Shown here in pieces: positions 1-6,205 of a stretch of DNA of 11,495 nucleotides (positions within the stretch are counted from its first letter, which is position 1; the number at the start of each line of letters is the position of its first letter). The notes beneath the pieces are model-generated. The model was not told where the DNA came from, did not search any database, and was given only the letters and a program-made list of their open reading frames with translations. The DNA lies in contig JAEORY010000089.1 of assembly GCA_016840645.1 (NCBI GenBank), positions 1 to 11,495 on the forward strand. Direction: 5' to 3'. The position numbers and the translations under genes are program-made. The DNA is from Candidatus Borrarchaeota archaeon (lineage in GTDB: Archaea > Asgardarchaeota > Sifarchaeia > Borrarchaeales > Borrarchaeaceae).

Positions 1-47
1 CCTTTGAAATTACTGATCATGGTATAGAAATAAAACCACGTGCATAG
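1..47 (+). CDS. 3' end of an upstream gene, possibly a KaiC/RecA-like ATPase (partial)
   Basis: Reading from position 3, the frame encodes FEITDHGIEIKPRA and stops at TAG 45-47. Only these 14 residues lie in the window. KaiC-like archaeal ATPases often end in a strand like F-E-I-T-x-x-G-I-x-V, which this resembles. The next gene, also KaiC-like, starts 11 nt after the stop, and its G-rich ribosome-binding site overlaps the stop codon. Two tandem KaiC-like genes in one operon is therefore the likely reading. The family assignment rests on one short motif and is an inference; that some gene ends here is more secure. Confidence 0.4.
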   Translation, partial: FEITDHGIEIKPRA

Positions 48-61
48 GGGGGAAAAACCTG
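47..61 (+). promoter_or_regulatory. Shine-Dalgarno site deciding a CTG start
   Basis: A GGGGGG run at 47-52 sits six bases before CTG at 59-61. The coding homology starts at about codon 10, and the first in-frame TTG (239) would remove the whole P-loop region. This makes CTG the most credible initiation codon. Confidence 0.45.
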
Positions 62-742
62 TCACAATTAAGGGATGATGTAGATCGAATAACCTCTGGA
101 ATTGAAGGATTAGATGATTTAATTAAAGGAGGCTTCCCCAGAGGGAGTTATATAAGCGTTTGGGGCTTTGATGGATACGCAGAGACAATTTTTTCCAAAC
201 AATTCTGCTTTAAAGGACTTGAAAACAACGAAAAAGTCTTGTACGTAGCAACAAACGAGACAGAGTATGTTTTTCGAAAACAAATGGAAATATATGGTTG
301 GGATACATCTAATATAACCACTTCTGTCAACTTTCTTGAAATTCCTGAAACAGTTTTAACTGATCTTAATGCAGCCAGTAGACTAGTCTATGACAAATTT
401 GAACGATTAAAAGGAGTTGATAGATGCGTCATAATTATGACACCACTTGTACATCTTAGTCCACCTGCCCACACGTTAGGAGCGACAAAAATTTGGCGTG
501 ATCGCTTCTGGAGATCCCGTTCTGTTGGTATCGCTGTATATACAAGAGGTGGTATTCCAACACCACTAGAAGTGTCGATTCGCGCGAGTTTTGATGGTGT
601 TATAGACTTCTTACCCTCTGAAAAAGAAGAATATGATGGCTATTTGCGTATTTCTAAACTACATCGAACAAAAACTCCCCCAGAATATATTCCGTTTATT
701 CTTGAACCAAAAATTGGTATCGTCTTAAAGAAAAATGATTGA
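59..742 (+). CDS. KaiC/RecA-like domain protein with degenerate Walker motifs (pseudo-ATPase)
   Basis: The 227-aa product opens with DRITSGIEGLDDL-IKGGFPRGS, the classic start of a single KaiC domain. It ends with a KaiC-type core (FDGVIDF, YDGYLRISK, then PFILEPKIGIVLKKN). Length fits one KaiC domain. The P-loop at residues 36-43 reads GFDGYAET where GxxGxGKT is expected, so the lysine is Glu. The Walker B strand reads CVIIMTPL where hydrophobics followed by D-S are expected. The glutamate after the second strand (VATNETE) is kept. Other KaiC-fold proteins bind ATP; this one probably cannot hydrolyse it, so a structural or regulatory partner of the upstream gene product is plausible. No ATG, GTG or TTG is available before the conserved N-terminus. 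I chose CTG at 59, preceded by GGGGGG at 47-52; an in-frame stop lies at 14-16. Confidence 0.8.
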   Translation: MSQLRDDVDRITSGIEGLDDLIKGGFPRGSYISVWGFDGYAETIFSKQFCFKGLENNEKVLYVATNETEYVFRKQMEIYGWDTSNITTSVNFLEIPETVLTDLNAASRLVYDKFERLKGVDRCVIIMTPLVHLSPPAHTLGATKIWRDRFWRSRSVGIAVYTRGGIPTPLEVSIRASFDGVIDFLPSEKEEYDGYLRISKLHRTKTPPEYIPFILEPKIGIVLKKND

Positions 743-759
743 TTTTTCAATGCCTTATT

Positions 760-798
760 AAAAGGTAGAGTAAAACTGAGTTTTCTATTCTACCTTTT
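760..798. repeat. Inverted repeat/hairpin downstream of the KaiC-like gene
   Basis: Arms AAAAGGTAGA (760-769) and TCTACCTTTT (789-798) pair perfectly over 10 bp. Inside lies a second 5-bp hairpin, AAAAC/GTTTT with loop TGA (772-784). It starts 18 nt after the stop at 742. It could act as a transcript end or as an mRNA 3' stabiliser. Archaeal termination normally depends on U-tracts rather than hairpins, so the role is an inference. Confidence 0.6.
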
Positions 799-804
799 AG
801 ATAC

Positions 805-845
805 TTTTAATTACAATTTACAAAGACGAAATGTTGTAATTAAAA
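805..845. repeat. Perfect 12-bp inverted repeat upstream of GGGP synthase
   Basis: TTTTAATTACAA (805-816) and its exact reverse complement TTGTAATTAAAA (834-845) flank a 17-nt spacer. It lies just upstream of a TATA-like box at 861-868 and about 115 nt before the GGGP synthase start. Both the spacing and the dyad suit a dimeric regulator operator. It could equally fold as an RNA hairpin. Confidence 0.6.
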
Positions 846-854
846 ATTGGAAAT

Positions 855-868
855 TAAGAAAATTATAT
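855..868 (+). promoter_or_regulatory. Possible BRE/TATA box for GGGP synthase
   Basis: AAGAAAATTATAT gives an A-rich BRE-like stretch followed by a TATA-like box, directly after the 805-845 inverted repeat. It implies a leader of about 65-70 nt to the start at 960. In DNA this AT-rich, such boxes also arise by chance. Confidence 0.3.
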
Positions 869-959
869 GAGCAAAATCACACGAACAGATAACAAATAGT
901 GTATCAAGTGAAACTATTCAAGGCTACAATGGATCTATCTTATTGGAGGACACAAAAAA

Positions 960-1727
960 ATGCCAAAACAATCTGTCTGGGAATATCTACGTAATAAAAC
1001 AGAAGAACACTCTGCTATACATCTTACACTCATTGATCCTGATCCTTTAAGTGGAACTACTTCAAAAGTAGCTGGAGAGATAGCCAAAACTGCTGTTGAA
1101 GTTGGAACTGATGGAATTATGGTAGGAGGGTCAACAGCCTTTGGTATTCTTGACGAAACTGTAAAAGAAATAAAACGATACGTAGATGTGCCAGTGATCT
1201 TATTCCCTGGAAATATCACAGGTTTGAGTAAATTCGCAGATGCCGTATTTTTTATGAGTTTAATGAATTCTCGAAATCCTTATTGGATCTCTGGAGCACA
1301 AGCAATGAGCGCATCAATTCTAAAAAGCTGGGACCTAGAGGCAATATCAATGGCTTATTTACTTATAGAACCTGGTGCAACGGCTGGATTCGTTGGAGAT
1401 GCGAACTTAATTCCGAGAGAAAAACCTAAAATTGCAGCAGCATATGCTCTTGCATCACAGTACCTAGGATTCAAACTTATTTATCTGGAAGCGGGATCAG
1501 GTGCCAATGCAGCGGTTCCTTTAAATATGGTTAAAGCAGTTGCGCAGACAATCGACATCCCCCTAATTGTCGGCGGTGGCTTAAACTCTGTCGACGCAGT
1601 TGTTGATTGCGTTAAAGCAGGGGCGAATATAATTGTGCAGGGCACGTTTGTCGAAAAGACTGTCCCGATTGACAGTGGAAAATCTCTTTCCGAAATAATC
1701 CAGGCAATTAAGAAGATACAAAGGTAA
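960..1727 (+). CDS. (S)-3-O-geranylgeranylglyceryl phosphate synthase (GGGP synthase)
   Basis: This TIM-barrel prenyltransferase joins geranylgeranyl diphosphate to sn-glycerol-1-phosphate. That forms the first ether bond of archaeal membrane lipids, at the cytosolic side of the membrane. The 255-aa protein shows the family motifs in order: TLIDPD (23-28, with the Mg-binding Asp26), VGGS (55-58), FPGN (82-85), YLEAGSGA (175-182) and VGGG (204-207) for phosphate binding. Length is normal for the family. ATG at 960 is preceded by GGAGGA at 945-950 with nine bases between. It is followed after 72 nt by a geranylgeranyl-reductase-family gene on the same strand, which also belongs to ether-lipid synthesis. 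A T-rich stretch in that gap means the two could be separate transcripts. Confidence 0.95.
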   Translation: MPKQSVWEYLRNKTEEHSAIHLTLIDPDPLSGTTSKVAGEIAKTAVEVGTDGIMVGGSTAFGILDETVKEIKRYVDVPVILFPGNITGLSKFADAVFFMSLMNSRNPYWISGAQAMSASILKSWDLEAISMAYLLIEPGATAGFVGDANLIPREKPKIAAAYALASQYLGFKLIYLEAGSGANAAVPLNMVKAVAQTIDIPLIVGGGLNSVDAVVDCVKAGANIIVQGTFVEKTVPIDSGKSLSEIIQAIKKIQR

Positions 1728-1799
1728 CTGAATCTACTTTCTTGAAATAAACAGTTTTGCAATTACATCTTATTTTTATTTCTACGGGGGCTAGTATAG

Positions 1800-2951
1800 A
1801 TGAATTATGATATAATCATTGTTGGTGGAGGCTTTGCTGGATTAGCTACTGCAATAAATGCATCAAGGAACAATTTAAATTGTTTAGTAATTGAAAAAGA
1901 GAAAGAACTGGGTTATCCTGTTCATACAAGTGGAGGTTCCTGGTATAGTGAGATGCTCCAACTGGGGCTTGATAAAAACCTTTTGCATCCCATAAATTCC
2001 ATTGCTTTTCACTCTCCTTCAGGAGATGTTGTCTCTGCTAGTTTTAAAGATCAAGACCCTTATGGTTGCATAATAGATGTAAGAGGGACAATTCAGTTTT
2101 TGGCAATGAAGGCGGCACAAGAAGGTGCGCACATCATTCCCAATACCAAGGTACTCTCACCAATCTTGGAAAATGGTGAGATTGTTGGTGTTAATACTAA
2201 ATCTTCTGGTTCAGAGTCCAAAAACATTTTCTCAAAAATTGTTGTAGATGCCTCTGGTAGTTTATCACTTATTACACGTAAATTGGGATTAAAAAAAGGC
2301 AAATGGCAAAGATATGGTATCGGTGCAGAATATGAAGCATATGTTCCTAAACTTCCAGATGAAAACCATGTGGATTTTATTTTGGGAGAAAAATTTGCAC
2401 CTGCAGGTTATGCATGGGTTTTTCCTACAGGCACTGGAAAAAATCGCGCTAGAATTGGTGTCGGGATTATAAGACCTGATAGTAAAGAAACCCCATTCAA
2501 ATATTTAGAAGCAGTAATGAATCATCATCCAAATGTTTCAAAATATCTGAAACATGCGGTTCCTATTGAATATCATCATGGGATATTTCCTTGTGAGGGA
2601 CCGCTTCCTAAAACGGTTTTGAATAGATTTATCAGTGTTGGGGATGCTGCGGGACATGGATCACCATTGGTTGGCGAAGGAATCAGGTACGCATTACAAT
2701 TTGGCTATTTAGCTGGAGAGATCGCAGCTAATGCAATAGCAGCTGATGATGTGTCAGAAGACTATCTTATGCAATTCTATGAAGAAAAATGGAAAGAACA
2801 AATAGAAACAAACTTTAAGATAGCTTTAGAAATACAAAAAAGGCTTGCGGGATATTCTGATGACGATTGGGAACGAAAAATATCTATGTTGAAAGCACTG
2901 GATTTTGAAAGACTTTTAGTTTTTTTGAATAAACTAAAGGGCGAATTATAA
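1800..2951 (+). CDS. Geranylgeranyl reductase family FAD-dependent oxidoreductase
   Basis: Flavoproteins of this family saturate the double bonds of geranylgeranyl chains, for example in archaeol precursors or geranylgeranyl diphosphate. The 383-aa protein begins with a Rossmann FAD-binding fold: strand YDIIIVGGG, GGGFAG at 9-14, and the acidic end of strand two at VIEKEK (30-35). Further motifs are DASG (150-153), the family-typical GYAWVFP (203-209), and the second FAD motif VGDAAG (280-285) followed by GSPLVGEGIRYAL. Length is typical. ATG at 1800 has GGGGG at 1786-1790. Adjacency to GGGP synthase supports a lipid role. Paralogues are common in archaea, so the exact substrate (digeranylgeranylglycerophospholipid or free prenyl chains) cannot be fixed. 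It ends 13 nt from the convergent small gene at 2965. Confidence 0.9.
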   Translation: MNYDIIIVGGGFAGLATAINASRNNLNCLVIEKEKELGYPVHTSGGSWYSEMLQLGLDKNLLHPINSIAFHSPSGDVVSASFKDQDPYGCIIDVRGTIQFLAMKAAQEGAHIIPNTKVLSPILENGEIVGVNTKSSGSESKNIFSKIVVDASGSLSLITRKLGLKKGKWQRYGIGAEYEAYVPKLPDENHVDFILGEKFAPAGYAWVFPTGTGKNRARIGVGIIRPDSKETPFKYLEAVMNHHPNVSKYLKHAVPIEYHHGIFPCEGPLPKTVLNRFISVGDAAGHGSPLVGEGIRYALQFGYLAGEIAANAIAADDVSEDYLMQFYEEKWKEQIETNFKIALEIQKRLAGYSDDDWERKISMLKALDFERLLVFLNKLKGEL

Positions 2952-2964
2952 CTAGATTTAATTT

Positions 2965-3267
2965 CTATATTCTTGTATAAATCTTTATACCGCAATATCC
3001 ACATTCAATAATATTATCTAGGTTTGGTGACATTTCAATCTCTTTCCCACACTGAGGGCACTTCGGCAACGTTTCAAGTGCACTTGGTGGAAGAATTAAT
3101 TTATTGAACCAGTCCACTGCCCCAGACCACTCATTTTTTTTCCAAAGATCTAAGATTACATCTTTGCATTTTTTGATAGGTATTTCGAATCGATCGCAGA
3201 TATCTCCCAAAGTTGTACGCCCTTTGATTGTAGTGTACTTTATGATTTTCTGTGCAAGTTCGTTCAT
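2965..3267 (-). CDS. Small winged-helix and zinc-ribbon protein
   Basis: The 100-aa product has an N-terminal helix-turn-helix-like region (residues 1-58: TTLGDICDRFEIPIKKCKD then a strand-like SGAVDWFNKLIL). A C-terminal zinc ribbon follows, with cysteines at 70, 73, 89 and 92 (CPQC and CGYC). Such proteins are probably nucleic-acid binding or protein-interaction modules; I do not recognise a named family. ATG (complement of 3265-3267) has only a weak Shine-Dalgarno site (AGGGAT, 3273-3278). A BRE/TATA-like box lies at 3319-3334. Its helix-turn-helix core resembles that of the broken gene at 3815-4939 (DI-x-x-x-x-x-(I/V)-x-x-x-x-x-x-DVI-x-DL), which also ends in zinc ribbons. Confidence 0.75.
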   Translation of the reverse strand: MNELAQKIIKYTTIKGRTTLGDICDRFEIPIKKCKDVILDLWKKNEWSGAVDWFNKLILPPSALETLPKCPQCGKEIEMSPNLDNIIECGYCGIKIYTRI

Positions 3268-3318
3268 TTTAATCCCTTAGCGCTATCATAACCTTATATT
3301 AGAAGCCTACACACCATA

Positions 3319-3334
3319 GTTTAAATATTTCTCG
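3319..3334 (-). promoter_or_regulatory. BRE/TATA box for the winged-helix/zinc-ribbon gene
   Basis: On the minus strand this reads CGAGAAATATTTAAAC: a purine-rich BRE followed by a TATTTAAA TATA box. It is much like the ACCGAAATATTTATATA box before the TnpB operon at 6131. Transcription would start near 3294, giving a leader of about 27 nt. Confidence 0.45.
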
Positions 3335-3534
3335 TAAAAATTTTGATCTAAATACTTAGAGATGTTGTTATGCATGTATTTTTGGTCTTTTTCTAGCCTT
3401 CAATGTTGAATTTGATTAGTCTTGATTTCAAAAAGACGTTGAATCGTTAATTGGCGAACTTTAAGGAAAGTTATAAGAACCAGTAGGTGACTGAATCGGC
3501 GATGTAACTTTTGAAGGTAGAGTTTTATTGAAAT

Positions 3535-3694
3535 ACAACGCTGTAACATTCTCTATCTAAAAAGACTTCATTGTAAAAATGCTTGATAACTATTCTTATT
3601 TCCAAATCTTCTAAAAGAGAGTTATAATAGAAGTAGAAACTAACTACTTTTGTGAAATGACTCAGAAGGGCATTATAGTGTGTTACAGCGCTGT
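3535..3694. repeat. Possible MITE-like unit with 14-bp terminal inverted repeats
   Basis: ACAACGCTGTAACA (3535-3548) matches the reverse complement of TGTTACAGCGCTGT (3681-3694) at 13 of 14 positions, bounding a 160-nt unit without a credible gene. The inner flanks show weaker inverted similarity (TCATT followed by A-rich sequence). I see no clear target-site duplication. This could be a decayed miniature element, or a chance pairing in an AT-rich gap. Confidence 0.3.
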
Positions 3695-3814
3695 CATTTT
3701 GTATGTTGTTTATAAGCATAAATGTCCCATTTTAGTGCGTTTACTGGTAGTAGATACATTTTTTTGGTGATATTCGTTTAATAATTTGTAGAAAACACGT
3801 TTTAGGCGAACTAT

Positions 3815-4939
3815 ATGAAAGACGAAACACATCCAAAGCAAGAAGAAAAATTACGAGTACGATTTACTACTCATTATAACGAAGTGGTGGATATCTATAA
3901 GGATTGTTCGATACTTAGGACAATACTAGAAGACTTAAATTTTGATATCGTCAACCGTGGAACTGTCCATCCCGCCTTAATTAAATGGTGTGATATTTTA
4001 GTCATAGGTTGCCCTCAAACGGAATTTCGTGATGATGAAATACGAGATATAAAAGACTTCGTGTCTGAAGGTGGCAATCTGTTAATTATCAATGGTTTAA
4101 GTGGCGATAAGGAGTGGGAAAATAATCTAACAAAATTAGGAGGATATTTCGGAATTAATTTTGAACGTAACGATCCTAGTAAAGCTCCTAGAATAATTAA
4201 TGGGGTTTATTTTCTGAAAAATTTACTCCAATAACAACAGGGATAGGGACTTTGCATTATGACACGAAACAAAGAGGAATCGCATATGAGGGATGTACTA
4301 TAGGTACGTTGGGTACTGCTACTAAACCAATTGAAATTGAGTTTATAGGTAATAAATACTCCATAATTGGAATATATTATAAAAAGGGACATGGAAGAGT
4401 GAGTAGTTGGGATAGGAAGTCCTTTTATTTTCAAAGATAAAGATCCTGAAGATAACTACAACATTCTTCAATATGCTAATCGTCAATTAGTTGAAAACAT
4501 ATTTCTATATTTAACTGAGGGAAGTAGAGAAAACGAAATTAGAAACCTGATAGAAAAAATCAACTCTGAAAAGATAAACGCGATCGCCTTGTATGATATT
4601 GCTGAACAACACAATGTGTCTGTAAATCTTGTAGAGGATGTTATCAATGATTTAAGGAACAAAGGAACAATTAGTGGAAGGTTTATAGGCAAAATGTTCT
4701 TTTTTCACCTGTCAGAACAGGAATCAATTGATATATTAGATAGATTAGAACAACTAGAAAAGAGGGTAAGCCAAATAGAAGAATCGATTAAAAATAATCA
4801 AGTCTTAAGCGTTTGTCCTAAATGCAAAAGCAAGATACCTTCAAACGCTAATGCGTGTCCACATTGCGGGGGAAGCATTTCTGAGGAGGCTAAATTCTGC
4901 CCTTGCTGTGGATCGAAACTAATTAATGGCACTTCTTAG
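3815..4939 (+). pseudogene. Frameshifted gene: GATase-like domain, winged helix, coiled coil, zinc ribbons
   Basis: Three reading-frame pieces join into one protein of about 374 aa. Piece one (3815 to about 4204) is a class-I glutamine-amidotransferase-like fold: WCDILVIGCPQTEF, then IKDFVSEGGNLLIING. Piece two (about 4203-4401) continues as GLFSEKFTPITTGIGTLHYD and ends KKGHGRV. Piece three (4403-4939) resumes as VVGIGSPFIF, as expected after a G-x-G-R-V strand. It then gives a winged helix (YDIAEQHNVSVNLVEDVI), a coiled coil (ILDRLEQLEKRVSQIEES) and three CxxC pairs (CPKC, CPHC, CPCC). The two breaks fit one G lost from the GGGG run at 4202-4205 and one A gained at 4402. The first frame stops at 4234 and the second at 4440. 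ATG 3815 has a weak AGGCGA upstream. The N-terminal domain resembles DUF4350-like proteins and shows no clear catalytic Cys-His-Glu triad. Sequencing error is a real alternative to true decay. Confidence 0.75.
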
Positions 4940-4989
4940 GAATTGCACACATTTAATTTGCATTTAGTTTGCTATTAGCTGGTGGTTAA

Positions 4990-5682
4990 ATGGAGTACAA
5001 TGTAATGATTGATCCGTCGTTAATAGTTGCAAAACACAGGCTCTCAAGAACATTTGGTTCAATTTCTGAACATAGAATTCTTAGAAAGGATGATGCCAAA
5101 TTTTACGTTTCAAAAAAATTCCTAGACTTTCTTAATGAGCACAAATTTAAGGATGAATTACGTGATTCCCTCCCTTTTAAGTATTTTTTACATGGTGCGC
5201 CTCCTTCAGATCCTAGAGAAATACTTTTGGAGATGAAGAACTTCCCCGATTACATCGAGGAATTTTTGGTTTCTGAGCAGGAATATAGTAAGTATAAGGA
5301 AAAGTATGAGTGGATTCACACATCCCTTTCTAAAATGATTGGGAAAAAAAAGTTTTTTGATGAGACGATTTTAGGTGTACTCTTCGATGAATGGATTTTT
5401 TTGCAGGAGTCTTCTTGGATAGTTGCTAGAATTAAAAAGCCGTTTAAAGCCTTTAAAATTGCTGGTGCTGCGTGCTTAGAATATAGTAAAAAGGCATTTA
5501 AAAGGTTAGTAAGAACGACGGTGAAGAAGGATATTGAAGAGGTTTTGACTAAAACAGATGTACTGAGAGCTTTCGGTAAATGGATTGCTGTTGGAGGAAC
5601 CTCAGTCTTATCGCTTTTAAATCCGCTTGTTTCCGCCCTAGGCGGGGCTATTGGAGGATATTTTCTACTTTTTGATCCTTAG
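4990..5682 (+). CDS. Uncharacterised protein with hydrophobic Gly-rich C-terminus
   Basis: I do not recognise this 230-aa protein. The N-terminus (YNVMIDPSLIVAK) places an Asp at residue 8 after a short hydrophobic strand. FYVSKKFLDFL follows at 38-48, and an acidic cluster DE at 124-125 and 133-134 precedes SSWIVAR (141-147). This order loosely recalls PIN-domain nucleases, but that is a weak inference. The middle (100-185) is strongly Lys-rich and helical. Residues 198-228 are hydrophobic and Gly-rich (WIAVGGTSVLSLLNPLVSAL, then GGAIGGYFLLF) and could be a membrane hairpin or anchor. ATG at 4990 follows GGTGG at 4981-4985 at a short distance. Met6 (5005) is another possible start. It begins 50 nt after the broken gene and could be its downstream partner. 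Confidence 0.75.
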   Translation: MEYNVMIDPSLIVAKHRLSRTFGSISEHRILRKDDAKFYVSKKFLDFLNEHKFKDELRDSLPFKYFLHGAPPSDPREILLEMKNFPDYIEEFLVSEQEYSKYKEKYEWIHTSLSKMIGKKKFFDETILGVLFDEWIFLQESSWIVARIKKPFKAFKIAGAACLEYSKKAFKRLVRTTVKKDIEEVLTKTDVLRAFGKWIAVGGTSVLSLLNPLVSALGGAIGGYFLLFDP

Positions 5683-5696
5683 TAACGATGGATAAT

Positions 5697-5715
5697 AATT
5701 CGTCTCACACGAATT
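5697..5715. repeat. Perfect 7-bp hairpin
   Basis: AATTCGT (5697-5703) and ACGAATT (5709-5715) pair around a 5-nt loop CTCAC. It lies 14 nt after the stop of the preceding gene and at the edge of the GC-rich island. This is a typical position for the imperfect or perfect hairpins that TnpA binds at IS200/IS605 ends. Confidence 0.6.
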
Positions 5716-5880
5716 GACGCGGGCATTTAACGGCTTCGCAGTTCGCTTCAATCACACCCCTTCGCCCTCAGCCTACTCTCGGTCGTCACAGACAACCTCG
5801 CCGCGCCAAATAGCAAGAGTATACGGAGTTGCCTTGTGTTTTAGAGGGGGTTCTTCGGTACGGTTCTTTCTCTTTATATG
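5697..5880 (-). mobile_element. GC-rich island: candidate IS200/IS605-type right-end/omega-RNA remnant
   Basis: This stretch is clearly richer in GC than its surroundings and encodes no believable protein. Read on the minus strand it passes through purine-rich GAGAGTAGGCTGAGGGCGAA, then GAAGCGAACTGCGAAGCCG and TTAAATGCCCGCGTC. It ends in a perfect 7-bp hairpin, AATTCGT-GTGAG-ACGAATT (5715 to 5697). That layout resembles the 3' ends of tnpB genes, where the omega-RNA runs into a subterminal hairpin. No TnpB C-terminal domain is readable upstream on this strand (5880-6130), so it would be an orphan remnant. Alternatively it is the left end of the plus-strand element, or an independent small RNA. 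The resemblance is from memory of such ends, not from an alignment. Confidence 0.35.
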
Positions 5881-6130
5881 GTATACTATAGAAAATTGGG
5901 ATGATAACAGCGAATTTATGTCTGTTGCAGCTACATGCAATACATTTTATCCAAGATTTTGCCTCGTAAAATAATCATAAGACATTCATTTCCTTTCACA
6001 GTATATATTGTATCATAGAGCATAACTATACTGGATTTCAATAAATTTTAAGTAATATAACAAATGTATATAGAAATTATGCAGATATAAATAACAAAAA
6101 TTCTCTTAATTGAGTTCTTATGTGATTTAA

Positions 6131-6147
6131 ACCGAAATATTTATATA
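6131..6147 (+). promoter_or_regulatory. BRE/TATA promoter of the TnpB-like operon
   Basis: ACCGAAATATTTATATA combines a good BRE (ACCGAAA) with a TTTATATA box. A start near 6170-6175 would leave a leader of about 30 nt before the first gene, which has its own GGTGA site at 6192-6196. This is the best-formed archaeal promoter in the window. Confidence 0.55.
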
Positions 6148-6205
6148 TTAGGAGAGATATAGTATAATATAGAACATGATAATCGCCTAACGGTGAGTAG
6201 TGTCC

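Larger units (their letters stand above)
3268..3814. other. 547-nt gene-free stretch
   Basis: I see no convincing gene here. It holds the minus-strand promoter near 3319-3334, a pair of inverted repeats bounding 3535-3694, and a TTTAATAATTT box at 3777-3787 that could be the TATA element of the gene at 3815. A 64-codon minus-strand frame within 3525-3719 lacks recognisable domains and overlaps the repeat unit, so I do not call it. No tRNA-like cloverleaf or CRISPR pattern is visible. Confidence 0.6.
5683..6205. other. 523-nt gene-free stretch before the TnpB operon
   Basis: The left third holds the GC-rich island and hairpin. From 5880 to 6130 the sequence becomes very AT-rich, with many stops in all frames and no recognisable domain. 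From 6131 comes the operon promoter. An 86-codon plus-strand frame at 5714-5974 crosses the island, but its low-complexity product looks like chance translation opposite a structured RNA. Confidence 0.6.

Noticed and set aside
3525..3719. 64-codon minus-strand frame in the 3268-3814 gap
   Set aside because: No domain, no convincing ribosome-binding site, and it spans the inverted-repeat unit.
4252..4440. Separate 62-aa gene
   Set aside because: It begins mid-domain, and both sides continue coherently in the other frame, so it is the middle piece of the frameshifted gene.
5714..5974. 86-codon plus-strand frame over the GC-rich island
   Set aside because: Its product is compositionally odd and without domains, and it lies opposite a stretch that looks like structured RNA or an element end; no ribosome-binding site.
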